Source: Rhabdornis inornatus
Taxonomy: Eukaryota > Chordata > Aves > Passeriformes > Rhabdornithidae
NCBI GenBank assembly: GCA_013397075.1
Contig: VWZS01007472.1
Location: 63,908-127,907, forward strand
Length of the DNA: 64,000 nucleotides
Direction of reading: 5' to 3'
Position 1 is the stretch's first letter. Each line of letters begins with the position of its first letter. Below, piece by piece: positions 21,391 through 35,400 of this stretch. Under the pieces are notes generated by a model. That model was not told the DNA's origin. It did not search any database and saw only the letters and a program-made list of their open reading frames with translations. The translations under genes and the position numbers were made by a program.

Positions 21391-24300
21391 TGCAAGTAAA
21401 AAGAAGCTCAGAGTTTTGTCTCACTACAAGTGATGTAAAAGTGAAATGTAGTGAAAGAAAAAAAAAATCAAAAAACACACCAGCCAACAAACCAAAAAAC
21501 CCAGGTTTTCTAAAGAGAAATTCTTAATGAAACACGTAACTGCTTGTGTTGTTGTATGACATCCAAGAAAAATTGATGCCTAAACTTCCATTCAGAGCAG
21601 GCAATTTCCTCTGATAATTTTATTCTCAGATGGCAGCCACCCTGACTGGGCATGTAATGAAAACTGCTGTGATGAAAGATGCTGCTCAGCAGATTTCCTT
21701 AGGGGTGTCCCAACCCATGCATATTCACAGCCCAGATGCCCTTCCAGCATTGGCACCATTATTATTTTTTTCCAAAAGTCAATCAGTATTTATTCTACTG
21801 TTTTCCAGTGCAACATCAAGAAAAATTCTTATATGCCTTCATTTACACTGCAATGAATTGTCCTTATTGTCACATGGGGTATGTAAGTGGTAACATAAAT
21901 AAAGCAGACTGTGAAACCAGACATGCTAAATATTATTGACTAATCAATCTTATTGTAGCAGCATTGCAACTGCTATACGTTTTGTTAATTGTTTTTCCTG
22001 CCTCACCACTTTTACTGAACATGCTAGTAATAGATAAAACATGGATCTGAAACATCATGGGTTTATCTGGTGCTCTGCAGCTCTATATATTCATCTCCCT
22101 GAGAATATGCCCTAACCAGAGGCTATCAATTTCTTCTGGCACACAAGCTAAGGACACTTTCTGGTGATGTTGTACAAACCTGAAAAAAATTATATCCCAG
22201 TGTAACCTTAAAGCAGTATGTGTGTATGTGCATGAGAGAAAGTGGGACTGTCTTGCTAAACAGAGCATTCAGTCAAGAGCAGAAATCCTGAATTTCAAAC
22301 ACAGTGAGGTCTTAGAGTGACAGTCTCAGAAATCTTTGTCAGGTGCCCAGTTCTGCTTCTGGCCCATAGTCTCCTGGATAAAACTATTTAGGACCTCAAA
22401 GAAAAGAAATATTTCACTTGGGATGCCTATTGAGCTTGGACATTAATTAAATTCCAAGTACTTTGTGCTGTGGACACAACTACAGTGTTAGAAATTAGCA
22501 GAGCTGTAATTCTAAGCAACCCAACAATATTAAGATCAAAACCAAGGTAACTGCAGAGTTAAAAAATAATAATTTAGATGACAATTAAATATAGAATTTC
22601 CAGACCATGATGCCATATGTTGGCATGTAATTCTGTTTTAGTCCTACTTTGGGAATTTATGTCTTTTTGGCACTATATAATTTAATGTTCAAGTTAATTT
22701 TGTCATGGAAAGTGAGTGGGAAAAGTGTTTTAACAATGCCATTTGCATTTCTTGGAAAAAGGATTGAACATTCATATAAGATGTACTTATTTCTTTGGGA
22801 TTTAGAAAAGAACATACATACAAAGGGTCAGGCGGAAGCTTAGCAGCATGCATAGGCAGAAAACCAGGAGCCTTGCTCAATCAAATGCCTTCAACATGTT
22901 GGCTTTGCTTCCAGATGTGAAGCTGAATCCATAACCTTATTAGGACCTAACCACATTTCAAGTTCCGTTTGCAATGATCACGGATTAAGTTGATTACCTA
23001 AAAGATTGCAACAACTGTGGGCTTAAACAGACATTTATGTGTCTATTAACATTATTATAATTAGCTCTTTGTTCACAGATTACAAAATAATTCTAAACTA
23101 AGCTATGAAAATAATTTACATAGCTACTATCCTTGCCTAGTGCTGTTGTGATGTTCCTAAAGAGTGAGTGGGTATAAGAAAGAACTTATATAATTTCTCC
23201 TTTCCTTCTTTTGGTATAGGCACATTTCCTATATGGTTTATACTCATGTATGAAACATACTTGTAATTTCTATAATCTAGACCTTGTAATGTTGATAATG
23301 TGGTACCTCTTTTATGATTTATGTACGTCATAGCCTACAACATCACATAGTCATTTACTGCAATGAGCAGGGCTTAAAACCACCACAAATTTTGAATGGT
23401 TACATGCAAAAAAAATTGTCTTGATTTTAAAAGCCTGCATAATATTTAGGCAGCTCCTGACCACAGTTAGCTCCCTTGTTCTGGCATATGTTTAAATGTC
23501 CCTTATACCCAAAAGGAAACTACAACTCTACTAAGCCATGCCTTAGTGGCCATGAATCCATGACAAAATTTTGCCCTCCATGTATGTAGGAGGAGATTGC
23601 TTTTGGTACCGCTGACATCTCTCAGCAAGCCCTGCTCTTTGGAGGGGAGATGATGTAGGGCACATGGCAGCTCATACCCAGAGCACCCCAGCCATGTTTG
23701 CCTCAGCACATCTGGTGGGATCATCTTCTGTCACTGCCAAGTGTTCTGATTCCTCAGCAGCTTCTATGCCAGACCCACCACTTGTTTTGTGATGCAACCC
23801 TGGCTTGAACAGCACAGTCGCACTGCCCACCAGCTCCTTGTGACTCAGAAGCCATGACCCCTCTGCGACAGGCAGCATGACTGGCACAGCAGCACAGCCA
23901 CCACCCAGAGAGCTGCTGACCTCCCATCCTCCCTCCCCAAAAGTATTAAGCAGTTATAAGACAAATGCGCAAGGGAGTGATTTGCATTATACAACCACAT
24001 CTTTGATTTTAAACTTTGTCTTTCCTGCCCTGAACTGGAGCCACCATAAATGAAGTCAAACCAAATATCACCTGGAAATAAGGATAAACTGAAGTCTTAC
24101 TGAGCTGATGCTACTACATGGGCTGGGTTTTTTTTTACATAGATTAAAATTTCTGAGTATGTAAACAATGACTTCATCACATGATATTTGGAAAAATAAT
24201 TATTTAAAGACCAGTTGGTGGAAGCTGAAATAGTATGTTTAAATTCAGAATCCACTCATTCTATATGTTAATATTATATCCTTTGTATTCCTGAGGATTC

Positions 24301-27300
24301 TTTCCCACCTTTTCTAGGAAAGTCCACTAGTCCTCTTTCTTATGTGCTTGAGCATGAGTCAGCGAGAGGAACAACTGCATCTCTTTCCAGGATGAACCAT
24401 AGCCTTTGTGATGTTCACCTTGCTTTTCTTCAAGATCAGGCAGACTTCTCTCCTTCACAGATATTTTTCAAGGAGCATTTTGGCACTATCTTGCTTTGAA
24501 GCCTGGTCTGGGTTAGAACAGCCATTATATTCCTAATTTATTTGCATTTATGACAGAGTTCATATTTCTTATCGGTAACAACTGTACACAAGAGACTTCC
24601 TTCAGAACTGAGATTCTGGGTTTCATGGTAATATCCTAAATCTCTTACCTTGGTATTTCCACTGTATGGGAACTGGTTCTTGGTAACCTGTAATCCGTGA
24701 GAATGGGGTATATGCTTTTTTTGAAATGCATTATAAAATGCCAGTAACTGCCTTATCATATTTTTATGACTATAAATATGCAGCAAAATGACATACTACA
24801 CTGTCAACAATGCCAGTGGTTGACAAAAATGGCTAACTTGTGTCAGTCACAACTAAATGGAGAAGTTAGTCTAAATCCAGCCTAGTGATGGAATTCCCTA
24901 GAGCCTCACCTTCACTAGATACCAGGATCTTTCCAAAAGCATAATTTAGTCAGATAACAACATATTATCCTTCGTACAGTACTGCTCGGTGGCTAACTCT
25001 CACCAGAAAGTGACTTGCAGCCTACATGGGCAGCAGCAGCTCACAAATATATTTTCACTGGCCAGATGCCACCCAGATACAATTTTTGTCTTGCACCACT
25101 TAGCTCACAATGGGCAGTGGCTCATCTCAGCTCTTTACAGATTGAAATTGTATCTTCTTGTTCCATAGGATGGACAGAATCAAATACTTCTAGGGGTTTA
25201 TACAAGCACAACAGCTACAACACATATATCAAAAAAGATCTGCTAAGTACCCACCTTACTGTTCCCTGGCTGAGCCCTGAGAAGGACTGTGAAATTCACT
25301 AAATGTTATTAAAGTATGTTGTATATGTGATGCAGAGCCATTTCAAAGTAACATTGTCTTGAAAAATGAAGCTTAATCATTGTTACTAATTACATAAATG
25401 CATACAGAGAAGGCTACAAATTACGGAGGGAAATATTAATGCTCAAAGTAGCCCCAAAGAGTATGTGGTTAGAGAGAACCTCTGAGGTTTGATTCTCTTA
25501 ATGACTTTGAACTAGAAGTTAAAAAGGAAATGATCCTGAAGTTCTGCTTCTTGCAAAATGCTCTACAGGGCAGCTGGTGAGGCTGTGAGCCACAGCTGTG
25601 ATCACACTGGATCTTGTATTCCCCTTCATGCATCTTTGGTATTGTGACTAAGGCCAACAGATCCAATGGGATTCAAAGAAAGAGCAATGATTTGTACCCA
25701 AGATCTGAACATCGACATCATTTGAGGAGAATCATTAAAGAAAAAATAATCTGTCAAAAATTCCAAAATCTGTCACCCACTACACCTGACAGTGTGAGGC
25801 CACTTTTCATTAGAAATGCAAGGATGAAAATTTCGTGGTAGCAGGGAGCCTTGCAGTTCTGAAACATTTGGTAGCTGATGCATGCAAAGATGACTAATTG
25901 CTCAGATGTCTGTGCAGATTGAATGCAGACACCCTGTGCTCCTGCTTTGAAGATAAATATGTCCATCGGCAAGGAGAAAGAAGGTAGAGTTGCATGGGGT
26001 CTGCCAAGGTCTTATTTACCTTTCTGCTGTTTCAGTCAAATGCCAACAACTGCTGCCACTGGAAAAGTACAAGAAAGGAAGTATGCAGTCTTTCTGTTGT
26101 GGGGTTTGGGTGGTTTTCTTTTTTGAGGGGAGTGAGGGGAATTAAGTCCTAGGAATTACATAAAGTTAGTATCTGACTAGGTTTAGGCACCTAGTTCAGA
26201 CACTCAGACTAGGAGGAAGTCTCGCCAGGTTCCTGGATGCCCTGTTGAGCCAGGTCTTCTCTGCTCACGGAATACCATGGTGTACTTGAGGACCGCAACA
26301 TCCCCACCATGAAATGTTCAGCTGGAGTTTTGTCACAATGCCATGGAACCTCCCATTTACATGATGACACCTGGACTCTGGCATCTGGCATGAGACCCCT
26401 GAGAGCCATCATGCACATCAAACACCACAGGACTGCACCGTATCTTGGCTCTTACAGCTGAATGCATCAATAGAGACACTGTGCTTCTCAGGTTATTGTT
26501 CAAAAATTATCAGAAACACAAAAAATTACATATGCTGCCTGACTAAAATTTTAAGGCTCCATGAAGAGCATTCAAACTGTTGGTCCATATTAGCAGAAAG
26601 CTTTCTTCTCTACAGGAGGGTGCAGAGCAAATGCATTTATAGGTGAGCAGGTTTAAGTGATCAACTTCATGCGGTTAACAGATTCTAGTCTACTAAAAAG
26701 GATGGCAGTACTAAAGAAAGTCATGAAATAAACATATTTTCATAATTGGATTTGAATAGTATCTTCCCCATGTGGAAAAAGTTGATGCATTCACATAAAA
26801 GGCATTCATATTTTGGCCAAATAGTTGAATGGGAATTATGGATTATGTTTGTGCTACCTGGATGGTATCCACCATTTCCTTAAAGTAAAAAATTATTCGT
26901 AGTTTGTAATTTTCAGTCATTAGTTTAAAATCCTAAGCCAAGATGCTGTAATATGCAATGATTGCTATGGTAAGCACAATCATGGAGCTTCTGCTGATTA
27001 CTTTGTCTTAGAAATGACTAGAAAATTTGATATCATATACTTTTACATTTTATTTTATTTTTTGATGACATATAATGTTTTGCCAAAGCCCACCCTTTGC
27101 AGAGGTGTCAATGGATCATTACAGCTTTCAACTCAAGGCCTTTTTACTCATTGTAAAAGAAATTAAGAAAACAGTCCTTTTCAATTTAAAAAGGAGTGTT
27201 TCAACAGAATTGCTTTTCAAAATGCTTGCATGATTTCTTTTCTATTCTAACCCAGAATAAAAACAAATTTTGAAACATCAACGTTTTATGTACTGGATCT

Positions 27301-27619
27301 GCTACTTACTGGCTAACTCCACTTTTTTATTGAATCCTTGTGTTACACATAATGAGAAAGCACTTTGTACTGTTTGTTCCCAAGTCAAATGTGACAGAGA
27401 ATCTGACTATTCTTTCAATTATTTATTTCTTTATAGGCATTTTCTGTGGAGTTCATAGATGGGAGAAATTCCTCTGTGGATTGAATTACCAAAATACAGT
27501 TTTGGGATTTTCAAAAAAATTTAACAACTGCAAAAAACACTCCCCATCCCCCAAAAAACCAACAAAAAACCCAAACAAACAAAACACAACTGAAATAAAA
27601 ATAGTTCAGCAAAGATAGT
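21391..27619. other. Unique non-coding DNA
   Basis: No gene assigned. An A/C-rich low-complexity tract (21455-21505) lies about 65 bp past the CR1 end, and another lies at 27531-27600. A GC-richer patch at 23560-23930 carries two overlapping minus-strand frames of 73 and 71 codons without motifs. The longest frame (95 codons, 25015-25302) has no recognisable product. Confidence 0.5.
27531..27600. repeat. A/C-rich low-complexity tract
   Basis: Runs of A separated by short C runs (CAAAAAACC, CCCAAACAAACAAAA type). The same texture recurs at 21455-21505, 54615-54650 and 61270-61380, and as its complement at 1250-1295, 36394-36421 and 51585-51670. Confidence 0.8.
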
Positions 27620-29470
27620 GTTAATTACAATTTGCCTAATTTCATACTCTATGTGTGCATAAAGATTTTAGCATGGTGAAAATACAGTTATAAAATCTAC
27701 TTTAAAATTTTTTATAGGTGATACAATTAAACTTATATAAAATTGTAATGTGTGGGGTTTTAAAAATGTTTTAGTTCTTCTAGAATATCTAAGAAGTCCC
27801 ACTTAAAATCAAAATTTGAACATAATCTTTTATAATATGTGCATAAAACTGCATATACATATTACCAAACTGCATCTCACCACTTGGGGTTTTGTTTTAC
27901 AGATCCCTAGTTTGTGGACAGTTTAATAAACAAGGATTGGGAAACCCTAATTACGTCTGTATGTCATTTATGAAGTCAGTAGATTTACTTGTATAATGTT
28001 CAGCCTAATCATGTGAATTTCATTCTGTCCAAAGTATTACGCTCATTTATATAACCACCCCATTCATTTCCTGTTTCTGCATTCAATGTAGAAATAATAA
28101 AGCTCTTGAGACTGCTCAGCTTGGACTCTTTCTTGTGATTGCCAATGAATGGATTTGGTTATGTAGATTTTCCTCATGCATATTTGCAGGTAATTATAGC
28201 TCAGTGCTAGCTATACTCATTTTATGGAGATAGTTTCTTGTGAATAAGTGACTCATTTAGTTATATGTAACATCATTTTTATTATCTTATTTGAGTAAGA
28301 ACAATAGCAGCAAGAAAATTTTAAATTCCTTCTGTTTTTAACTTAATTTAGGAGTTGGGATAGCCATGTCTTTTGTAGAATCAAGGATTATAAACAGTGG
28401 GGACTTTAGACCAACAGGAATTAAACAGAAATAAAATGCATCTTGTGAGCATTGGGTGCTAGGATCAGATAAAAATATAATTGCACAGTATAATCAATAA
28501 CAGTATCGTAAACTAAAACAATGAAGATGACATTTAACTGAAAAGATCGGGTTTAAGAAAGTTTTTAAAATTCACTATAATATATTCCATTAAGATATCA
28601 ACCAAAAGCTCTCTGAAGTGAAACTACATTATTCTAATGCGTTGTTTAGTTTATGAGAAAATACGTATCTTTAGCTAACTGTTCAAAGAATTGAATTCAA
28701 GGAAATGCTCACTTTCATTTTATATTCCATTTGTTTCATTGTCTGCAAGTTATTTAACATGTTTACAGGTAAAAACGAAAGTGGGTACTCTAGTGAATCA
28801 TGGTCAAAGTTGAAATCGCAGATGTTTTTCAGGATGCAGAATTTCTGAAAGCGGGATAATGTAGCCCCATTAAAATGCCAACTCTTTTTTCATGTTTGGT
28901 TGGACAATTCTTTCCCATATTGCCAAAATAAATTAGCATACCTTTTGAAATCATATTTCCATAACATTTTGCCATCCAGCAAACAGAAGGGCTGGGCTTA
29001 TTTGAATAAATACAGGTCTCTCATTTCCCTAATTACTAGCTAATGTTGTCCTCCCTCCATCATTAAAAATACATTTCTGAAATAATAATTAAATTACTAA
29101 CATACAATATTTTGTACTTAGTAAAGGAAATAACTAGAAGATTTCCTACATTTTATGCCATTGTGCTCTATAAACAGCACATAATCTTAATCTTTCCCAT
29201 ACTGAAGGAATCAAAGCCTTCCTCCCAGCTACACATATGAACAAAGCTCAGAACTCTGCAGAACTTTCATGTGTGTGATGTTTTTTCAGCTAAACTTACA
29301 GCCAAAAAATTATTCAAGGTGCTTTTCATAATGATATTTTTCTGAAAAAGAAGGAACACAAAGGAGTCGGGGAAGACCATGGCAGTAAGGGCTTCCTGCA
29401 AATGAACATCAAATATTTGACACAAAACTACCAACAAGATGAATTGTTACTGAAAAAAAATATATATTTC
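27620..29470. other. Repeat-free AT-rich block, possible conserved noncoding DNA
   Basis: About 1.85 kb with no frame of 60 codons or more in any of the six frames, no assignable repeat and few homopolymers. The parts at 27890-28260 and 28570-29120 are complex AT-rich sequence with TAAT/ATTA cores, such as the stretch around 29020-29045. This texture is common in vertebrate conserved noncoding elements. A lack of open frames is also expected of AT-rich DNA, so without alignment this is only a suggestion. Confidence 0.25.
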
Positions 29471-32400
29471 TAATAAGTTGGCTTCCAGCAGGGAGTGTGA
29501 TTATACCTTTTCTTCTTTATATGAAGTGTTATAGAAAATCATACATGCAAGGAAGGTTGTGATATGTAAGCACTACTCTGGTATTGGTCAACAGCTGCTG
29601 CAGAAAGCTTCTGTTCCAAAGACAGAAGAAGAATACAACAGCGTGCATAACCTGAAATGCTGCTTCTCAATAGTGTTAGAAGGTGAAGAGTTGAACAGGT
29701 GAGTGCTAATAGTAGGCACTTTTATTTCCCTTCTGTGGTTTGCAGAACAAGAAAGGCTGAGGCTGGTACTGGGAATCAGGTTCTGAACTCTTGTTCAAGT
29801 GGTAATAAAGAAATTAAAGATTAAGAACAGATGAAAGTGTTTAAGATGTATTAAACTTTCTTTCTTAAAATAGGGAATAACGGGGGTTGTTTCAGGGGAC
29901 TATCTTTAATGCTGGCATTAAATTATTTGAACCTTCAGGAAGTGACTATGTATATTCAGTTTCTGTAGAAAGTAATCTAAGTACCTGTACTGATAACTCA
30001 GGTCTTAGATGCTCTTCTTCAGAAAATAACTGATCTACACATGAACATAGTAATTTAAGATACGTACACATGCACGTGAGTACATTAGAAGTTTTCCTTC
30101 TGCAAACTGACACTGAGGTAATAAGAGTATAGAAATATATTCAGTATAATAAGATAAAAAAATGAGCAGTAATACCATCCAAGAAGGAAAAGAATTTATA
30201 TCTCATATCTTATGGACCACTTTTTAGAAGGGAAACATCTGAAAGAGGTGACACACATCCCACTCACCTATCCCCTTGCAGGCAGCCTGGGAGGTCTGGT
30301 GGGGCAAGGTCTAGCCTGTCATTCTGCAGCCATGCTTCTTAAGCTCTCTTTCTCCAGGAAAGCAGCAAAATCTGGAGAGATGCAGGAGTGCAGCTCAGGT
30401 TAAAGCCACTCTCTCGGATGTGCCTGGAAAGAAGAATCCATTCACTGGAACCTGGCACATCATCAGACTGTGGTGCTGAACAGTATAGAGAACATGTAGC
30501 TGAAGGTAATGGAAGAGTTGAAGTCTTTTCTCTACATGACCATCCCAGTGAGTGAGCCCAGCAAGAGACTAAAAGGATTCCTAATGCAACTAAATACCAA
30601 ATTCTGAGACTTCATTTTCACACATTTCTAGCTTAGGTGAAAAAGTAAGTGGATAAGCTGACCAATATTAAAAAATTCCAAATCTGTGGAAGTATGCATA
30701 TGATAAGACATTATGGTTTGTTCACCAGTGCCTTCTGGAATGACTGCCAGCAGGCCCTTTGCATGTTAATTATGAAGAAATTAACTACTGCAACAATAAA
30801 AAAGACAAAAAGAAAGTAATCTGCCTAGAAATAAAAAGCAAAATAATGTCATTGGTGTCAAGAAAGCTCAGAATGGTCTCCTTCTTCCAAAAAGAGCTGA
30901 TATCTGTGAAAAGCCTGAAATCTACCACCAACAAACTCCTGAGCCCAGTTTGAAGGATAGTAACAAACACCTAATCAGAAAAGGTGGTTCAGGAAAATCA
31001 AACCTGGTTTGATATGTTCCTCTAACTTACCTACAGAGAAGGGGCACTTAACGAAGGGAGTGAGAGGTTATTTAAGGTTATGACTCACATGTGGAATTCT
31101 TGGAAAAGATTTCTCAAGCTACTTCCAACCTGTGCTGGTAAATCTTCCCTGAGTGATACAAAATCCCAGTTTATGGACACCTGCAACAAAGTTAATTGGT
31201 GCAGTTCTGTGCCCAACCAAATAAATTCAGGGGCAGTGGAATATTCAGAGGAGATTATCCACCCTTTAAACAACAGAAACACAAGATAGTATTTATACTA
31301 CTTCAAATCAAATGTGGTTTCCATGGAGACAGGTTAAATTTTCCTACACTTCTAGTACAGATGCATCCAGAAGGAATGAGAGTAGGTGGGTTTCATTTGC
31401 AAACATCTCTTGGATTGGAGAGACAGCAACCCTCTGTAGTCAAATGAATAAAACAGGTGCCTCTACCCTACAATTCACTTGTCCTGTTTCAGATTACTTA
31501 TTTTAGGTTTAATTGTTTTTTTTTTCCCAAATTAAAGTGCCCAGTTTCCTGCTGAGCACAGTCTAAACAGCTTTAGAGGTACACAAGTTTGCTGAAAATT
31601 ACCAACATACGGAAAATTAATATTTCCTTCTCCATCTTTTCAGAGTTTGTTGAGATCTAATAAAGATTTTTGAAGAAGGCAACAGACATGGGTCTCAAAG
31701 AGACCGGTTATGATGAGGAAAAGTTTCAAGGGTTGTTCTGACTGTGGAAGAGAAAGGGATTACTTTGTTTCAGCTATCAATGTCTCAGCAAAGGTAGAGC
31801 CTTTTGATCTCAACAGAAAGAAAACCTTCATTAATAGAAAGGGAAACAGAGCATGCCAAAAAGCTGTGCCAGAAAGCAGATGCAGGTTACTGGAAGATGT
31901 TGTAGGACCCCATGAACAAAAAAATAATTGAGGTTGTCTTATTGCTTCACACCCAAACTTATGCAAGCATTTCATTGCTCTGTATTTTTGCCTAGTTTCC
32001 AGGTCCTTTTTCATGACTCCTTTGGCCACCAGCACACAGCACTGTGGTCTATTAGCAGGGCCTCCTGGCTCAGGCTCTGCAGACACAGCTGTGTGGTTGC
32101 CAGCTCATGGCAAGCGGAGCCACGCCATGCTTCCATGGAGCCATTGGACACACAGCTGTGGTCTCTGCTGGATGGAAGAGTCATGGCACCATGCAGCTTT
32201 CCTGCAGGCTTTTTGTGGCCTGTTTTGAGAAATCTGCTGTGATTTTCAGAGTTGCAATGCAGTATAAAACCAAGTCAGTTTCATACAGTTTCAAATTTCA
32301 ATGCTAAGCTTCTAGGCAACTCCCTGAGTAAGATTCAGGCAAGCATTTCATGACCTTAATTTCTCGTATGGTTGACTCATTATTCTACCTCCTGAAGTCA

Positions 32401-35400
32401 GCTCTTGATTTCTTAATATATTTTCCTTTCATCTTCTGTTCATGGCTGTCATATTGGTTAGAAGATTTTCCTGCTATTAACATTGGGAGTAGTAGCTTCC
32501 CTTTCTCAAGACAACTGGGAAATTTTGGGCAAAGATCAGCATTATCACAGGAATGTACCATATTTAGTATGTTCCTGGACATATACAAAAAGAAGCAAAT
32601 ATCTTTCAACCCTCTTATTATAGACCCCACTATAAAAATGCCAGAAGTGTGCTTATATGTGGGTGGCTACATATTCCTCCTATCATACATATTCAGCACA
32701 GCTACAACTACATGAGATTTGTTCTGGCCCTGTGCCTTCCATTTTGGTCCTTCCACCTGAGGCATGTGGAACCCCAGACCCAGCTGCAGCATGACACCAG
32801 CTTCTTTCCAGTGCCCTAGTCATATAGAACCGGTCAGAAGATAGGAGTGGTCTTGTTTATGTTCTATCTCCACTGTGGGACCACTCACATCACCTAATTC
32901 CTCACCTTTCCTACCAAAAGGCTTTACCTTTTCTTACAGCTTAAGTTACTCAGTGTAATGACAGCACTTAAGAGCCATAGCCTCCCACACAACCAGATAC
33001 TGCACTAAGCAGAAGAAAACGATGACCACCCATCCAGAAAGATTTACAGTGGCATTAGGTCTGGCTTGATGGCTTCTCTCAGAAAGAAAATAAAATTACA
33101 ACGGCCAGCTGTCTCTTCTGTTAACAGATCATGAGCCTGAAATATGTGAATTGTGTCCATTTTTTGGGTAGGCTTTAATTGTCCTGTTTGGGAAGAAGAA
33201 TACCATCAGACACACTAAAGTAGCAGATGGTGGTAATCCTTCAGTTACCAGTATTCTCAGTTCAGTAGCTCTAACTAAAGAGGAGACGGGTCTTGAAATT
33301 CTTCCCTCTACTTATCCCTAAACAACTGATCATACAAGATCTTTAGCCCCCTGAAAGCAGACTCATATTTCAGAACTTTCTCATATTGGTAGACGTGGCA
33401 TTGCAGAAAAGTTAGCTAAGAAATCTTATTGTTAATGATGTCACCATACAGAAGTAAATGTGCCATTTGGCAAGAGGGAACACATGTTTTTATACTAATT
33501 GTTCACAGCCATTACTGCAGTGATTTTTCTACTTTGAAAAGCCTGCAGTGGTTTTAGTTTTGATTAAGTTCAACACTACAACCAGTTGTGATTAAGGTGT
33601 CTAGAGAAGGACTTTGGCACCAAATATCTCAATTTGCATTTCAAACTCTTTATTACTTCTTTAAAACTAGTGAAAATTTTATTTCATGTATTACAGGAGT
33701 TATTAGGAATTAATTAAATGGGCAGCAAAGTAATTTCAGCAATGCAGTGCCTGGAACATGTATGTACCTCAAATACATCAAACAGATTACATGAGTGGAA
33801 AGAGTTTTTCTAAAGGAAAAAAAAAAGCCTCAGAAAGCCTTGAGAAAGGTCTGAAAGATAGCAGTAAGTACACACCAGGGAGATTTTTCAGACACAGTAT
33901 TTATTCTAAAAAGGGATGAGGAGATTCAGAGACAGTATAGCAATGATGAAGTAGAAGTTGAACAAAACAGCTCATAAACTTTTGTGCAAAGTGCTGAAAC
34001 ATATAATGTTTTCTGGGATAAAAGGCTTCTGCTACTGAGAAAAGCAACATTCTTTTTGAAGATTAAGAATGGCCAGTGTTTTACTCACCTATAAAACTTC
34101 CTGAGTCAGAATAAAATTGCTTAGTATTACATATATTTTTTTAGCCCTAAGTATGCGTAGGTGATATTTTGAAGTATGATGCGCTATACAGTCCATGACC
34201 CAAAACATTAGGTAAGAAGGAGGAATTTTTTTTTTCTTGTGGGGCAGTCCCTACATTCCTCTATCATTCATTCACTTGCTAACTGCCCTGTAAACTCAAG
34301 AATTCCAATAGCTTAGTGATGAATCATTATTCTTTGATTATGTCTTCATAGTTACAGTGAATGCCCTAAGCTCATTGAGATGCAGACTTGGAAACTATTC
34401 AGTGATGTTTTATCTTTTTAACTTATTCTTTTTGTAGATACACAGATCCATTTTATAACTATATTAAAGCACTCTGAAGCTTGCATTACTAAGTCATTAG
34501 TACTTTCAAGAGCCTGACAATACTTTGCTCCTCACTTTCTATCTTTGAGAATATTTTGCAAAGATCACAGAGCGTGTTCTTGGGTTTCTCTCTCTGTGGA
34601 AGTCCCACACATTTTGCAGCATGCCTTTCAAAGTGAGAATTCTACAAAGTTACAAATTTCATTCAGTTTAAACATGGACTTTTTTCCCCAGAGTTTGGTC
34701 TAGGACGCAAATTGAATAAATCTACCCCAACAATCTATGTCTTAGCAAACAGAATTTAATAAAAAAATCCAAGCACATTCAAGTAATGAATATGGGGTCA
34801 TTTTTACATAACTCAGATGTATAATATATGTTTTAGGGTGTTTTGTATACCATTGACAGATGAAAAGCTGGACTAGTTTTTCTGACATGGCTGAACTAAG
34901 AGACTCTGAAATAAAGCTGAAAAAAAGGGAGAGAGAAAGAATAATCTAATGAAAATCTACATTTAAGGGCATGTATTGCAGTAAGCTTGCCCAACATGTT
35001 TGAGGTAGTAATGCAATATATGGAACAAATTTCTTGTTACCATAGAAACTGAGGATGAGTATTCCTACTTTTAGTTTCATCTCATGCTGGAAAACACCTG
35101 GATTTATGTTGATTTGAATTTTGAGATATGAAAATTATCTGCACGCCTTCAGGTGTATTTATCTTTCTGTAGACTTTTTGATTTGCTTCCAATTTTTCAA
35201 CATTTTCAGTTCCAGCCATTTCTAATATTGGCAAGATTAACGATAATACAAGTGCAAGAAACTAGGGAAAATCAACAGAAAAAACATATCCTATGCAAAT
35301 CTGAAATTAAGTTATTGATTAAACATCAACAAACCCAAAATTTGTCCTGTGTATGTGTTGTACCTCCATAACCCCAGCAACTGTGGCAAGAAAGAAAGAA

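Noticed and set aside
32350..32715. 121-codon hydrophobic frame that could be a small membrane protein
   Set aside because: Phe/Tyr/Ser-rich composition is what T-rich DNA gives by chance; no promoter, splice or family evidence.
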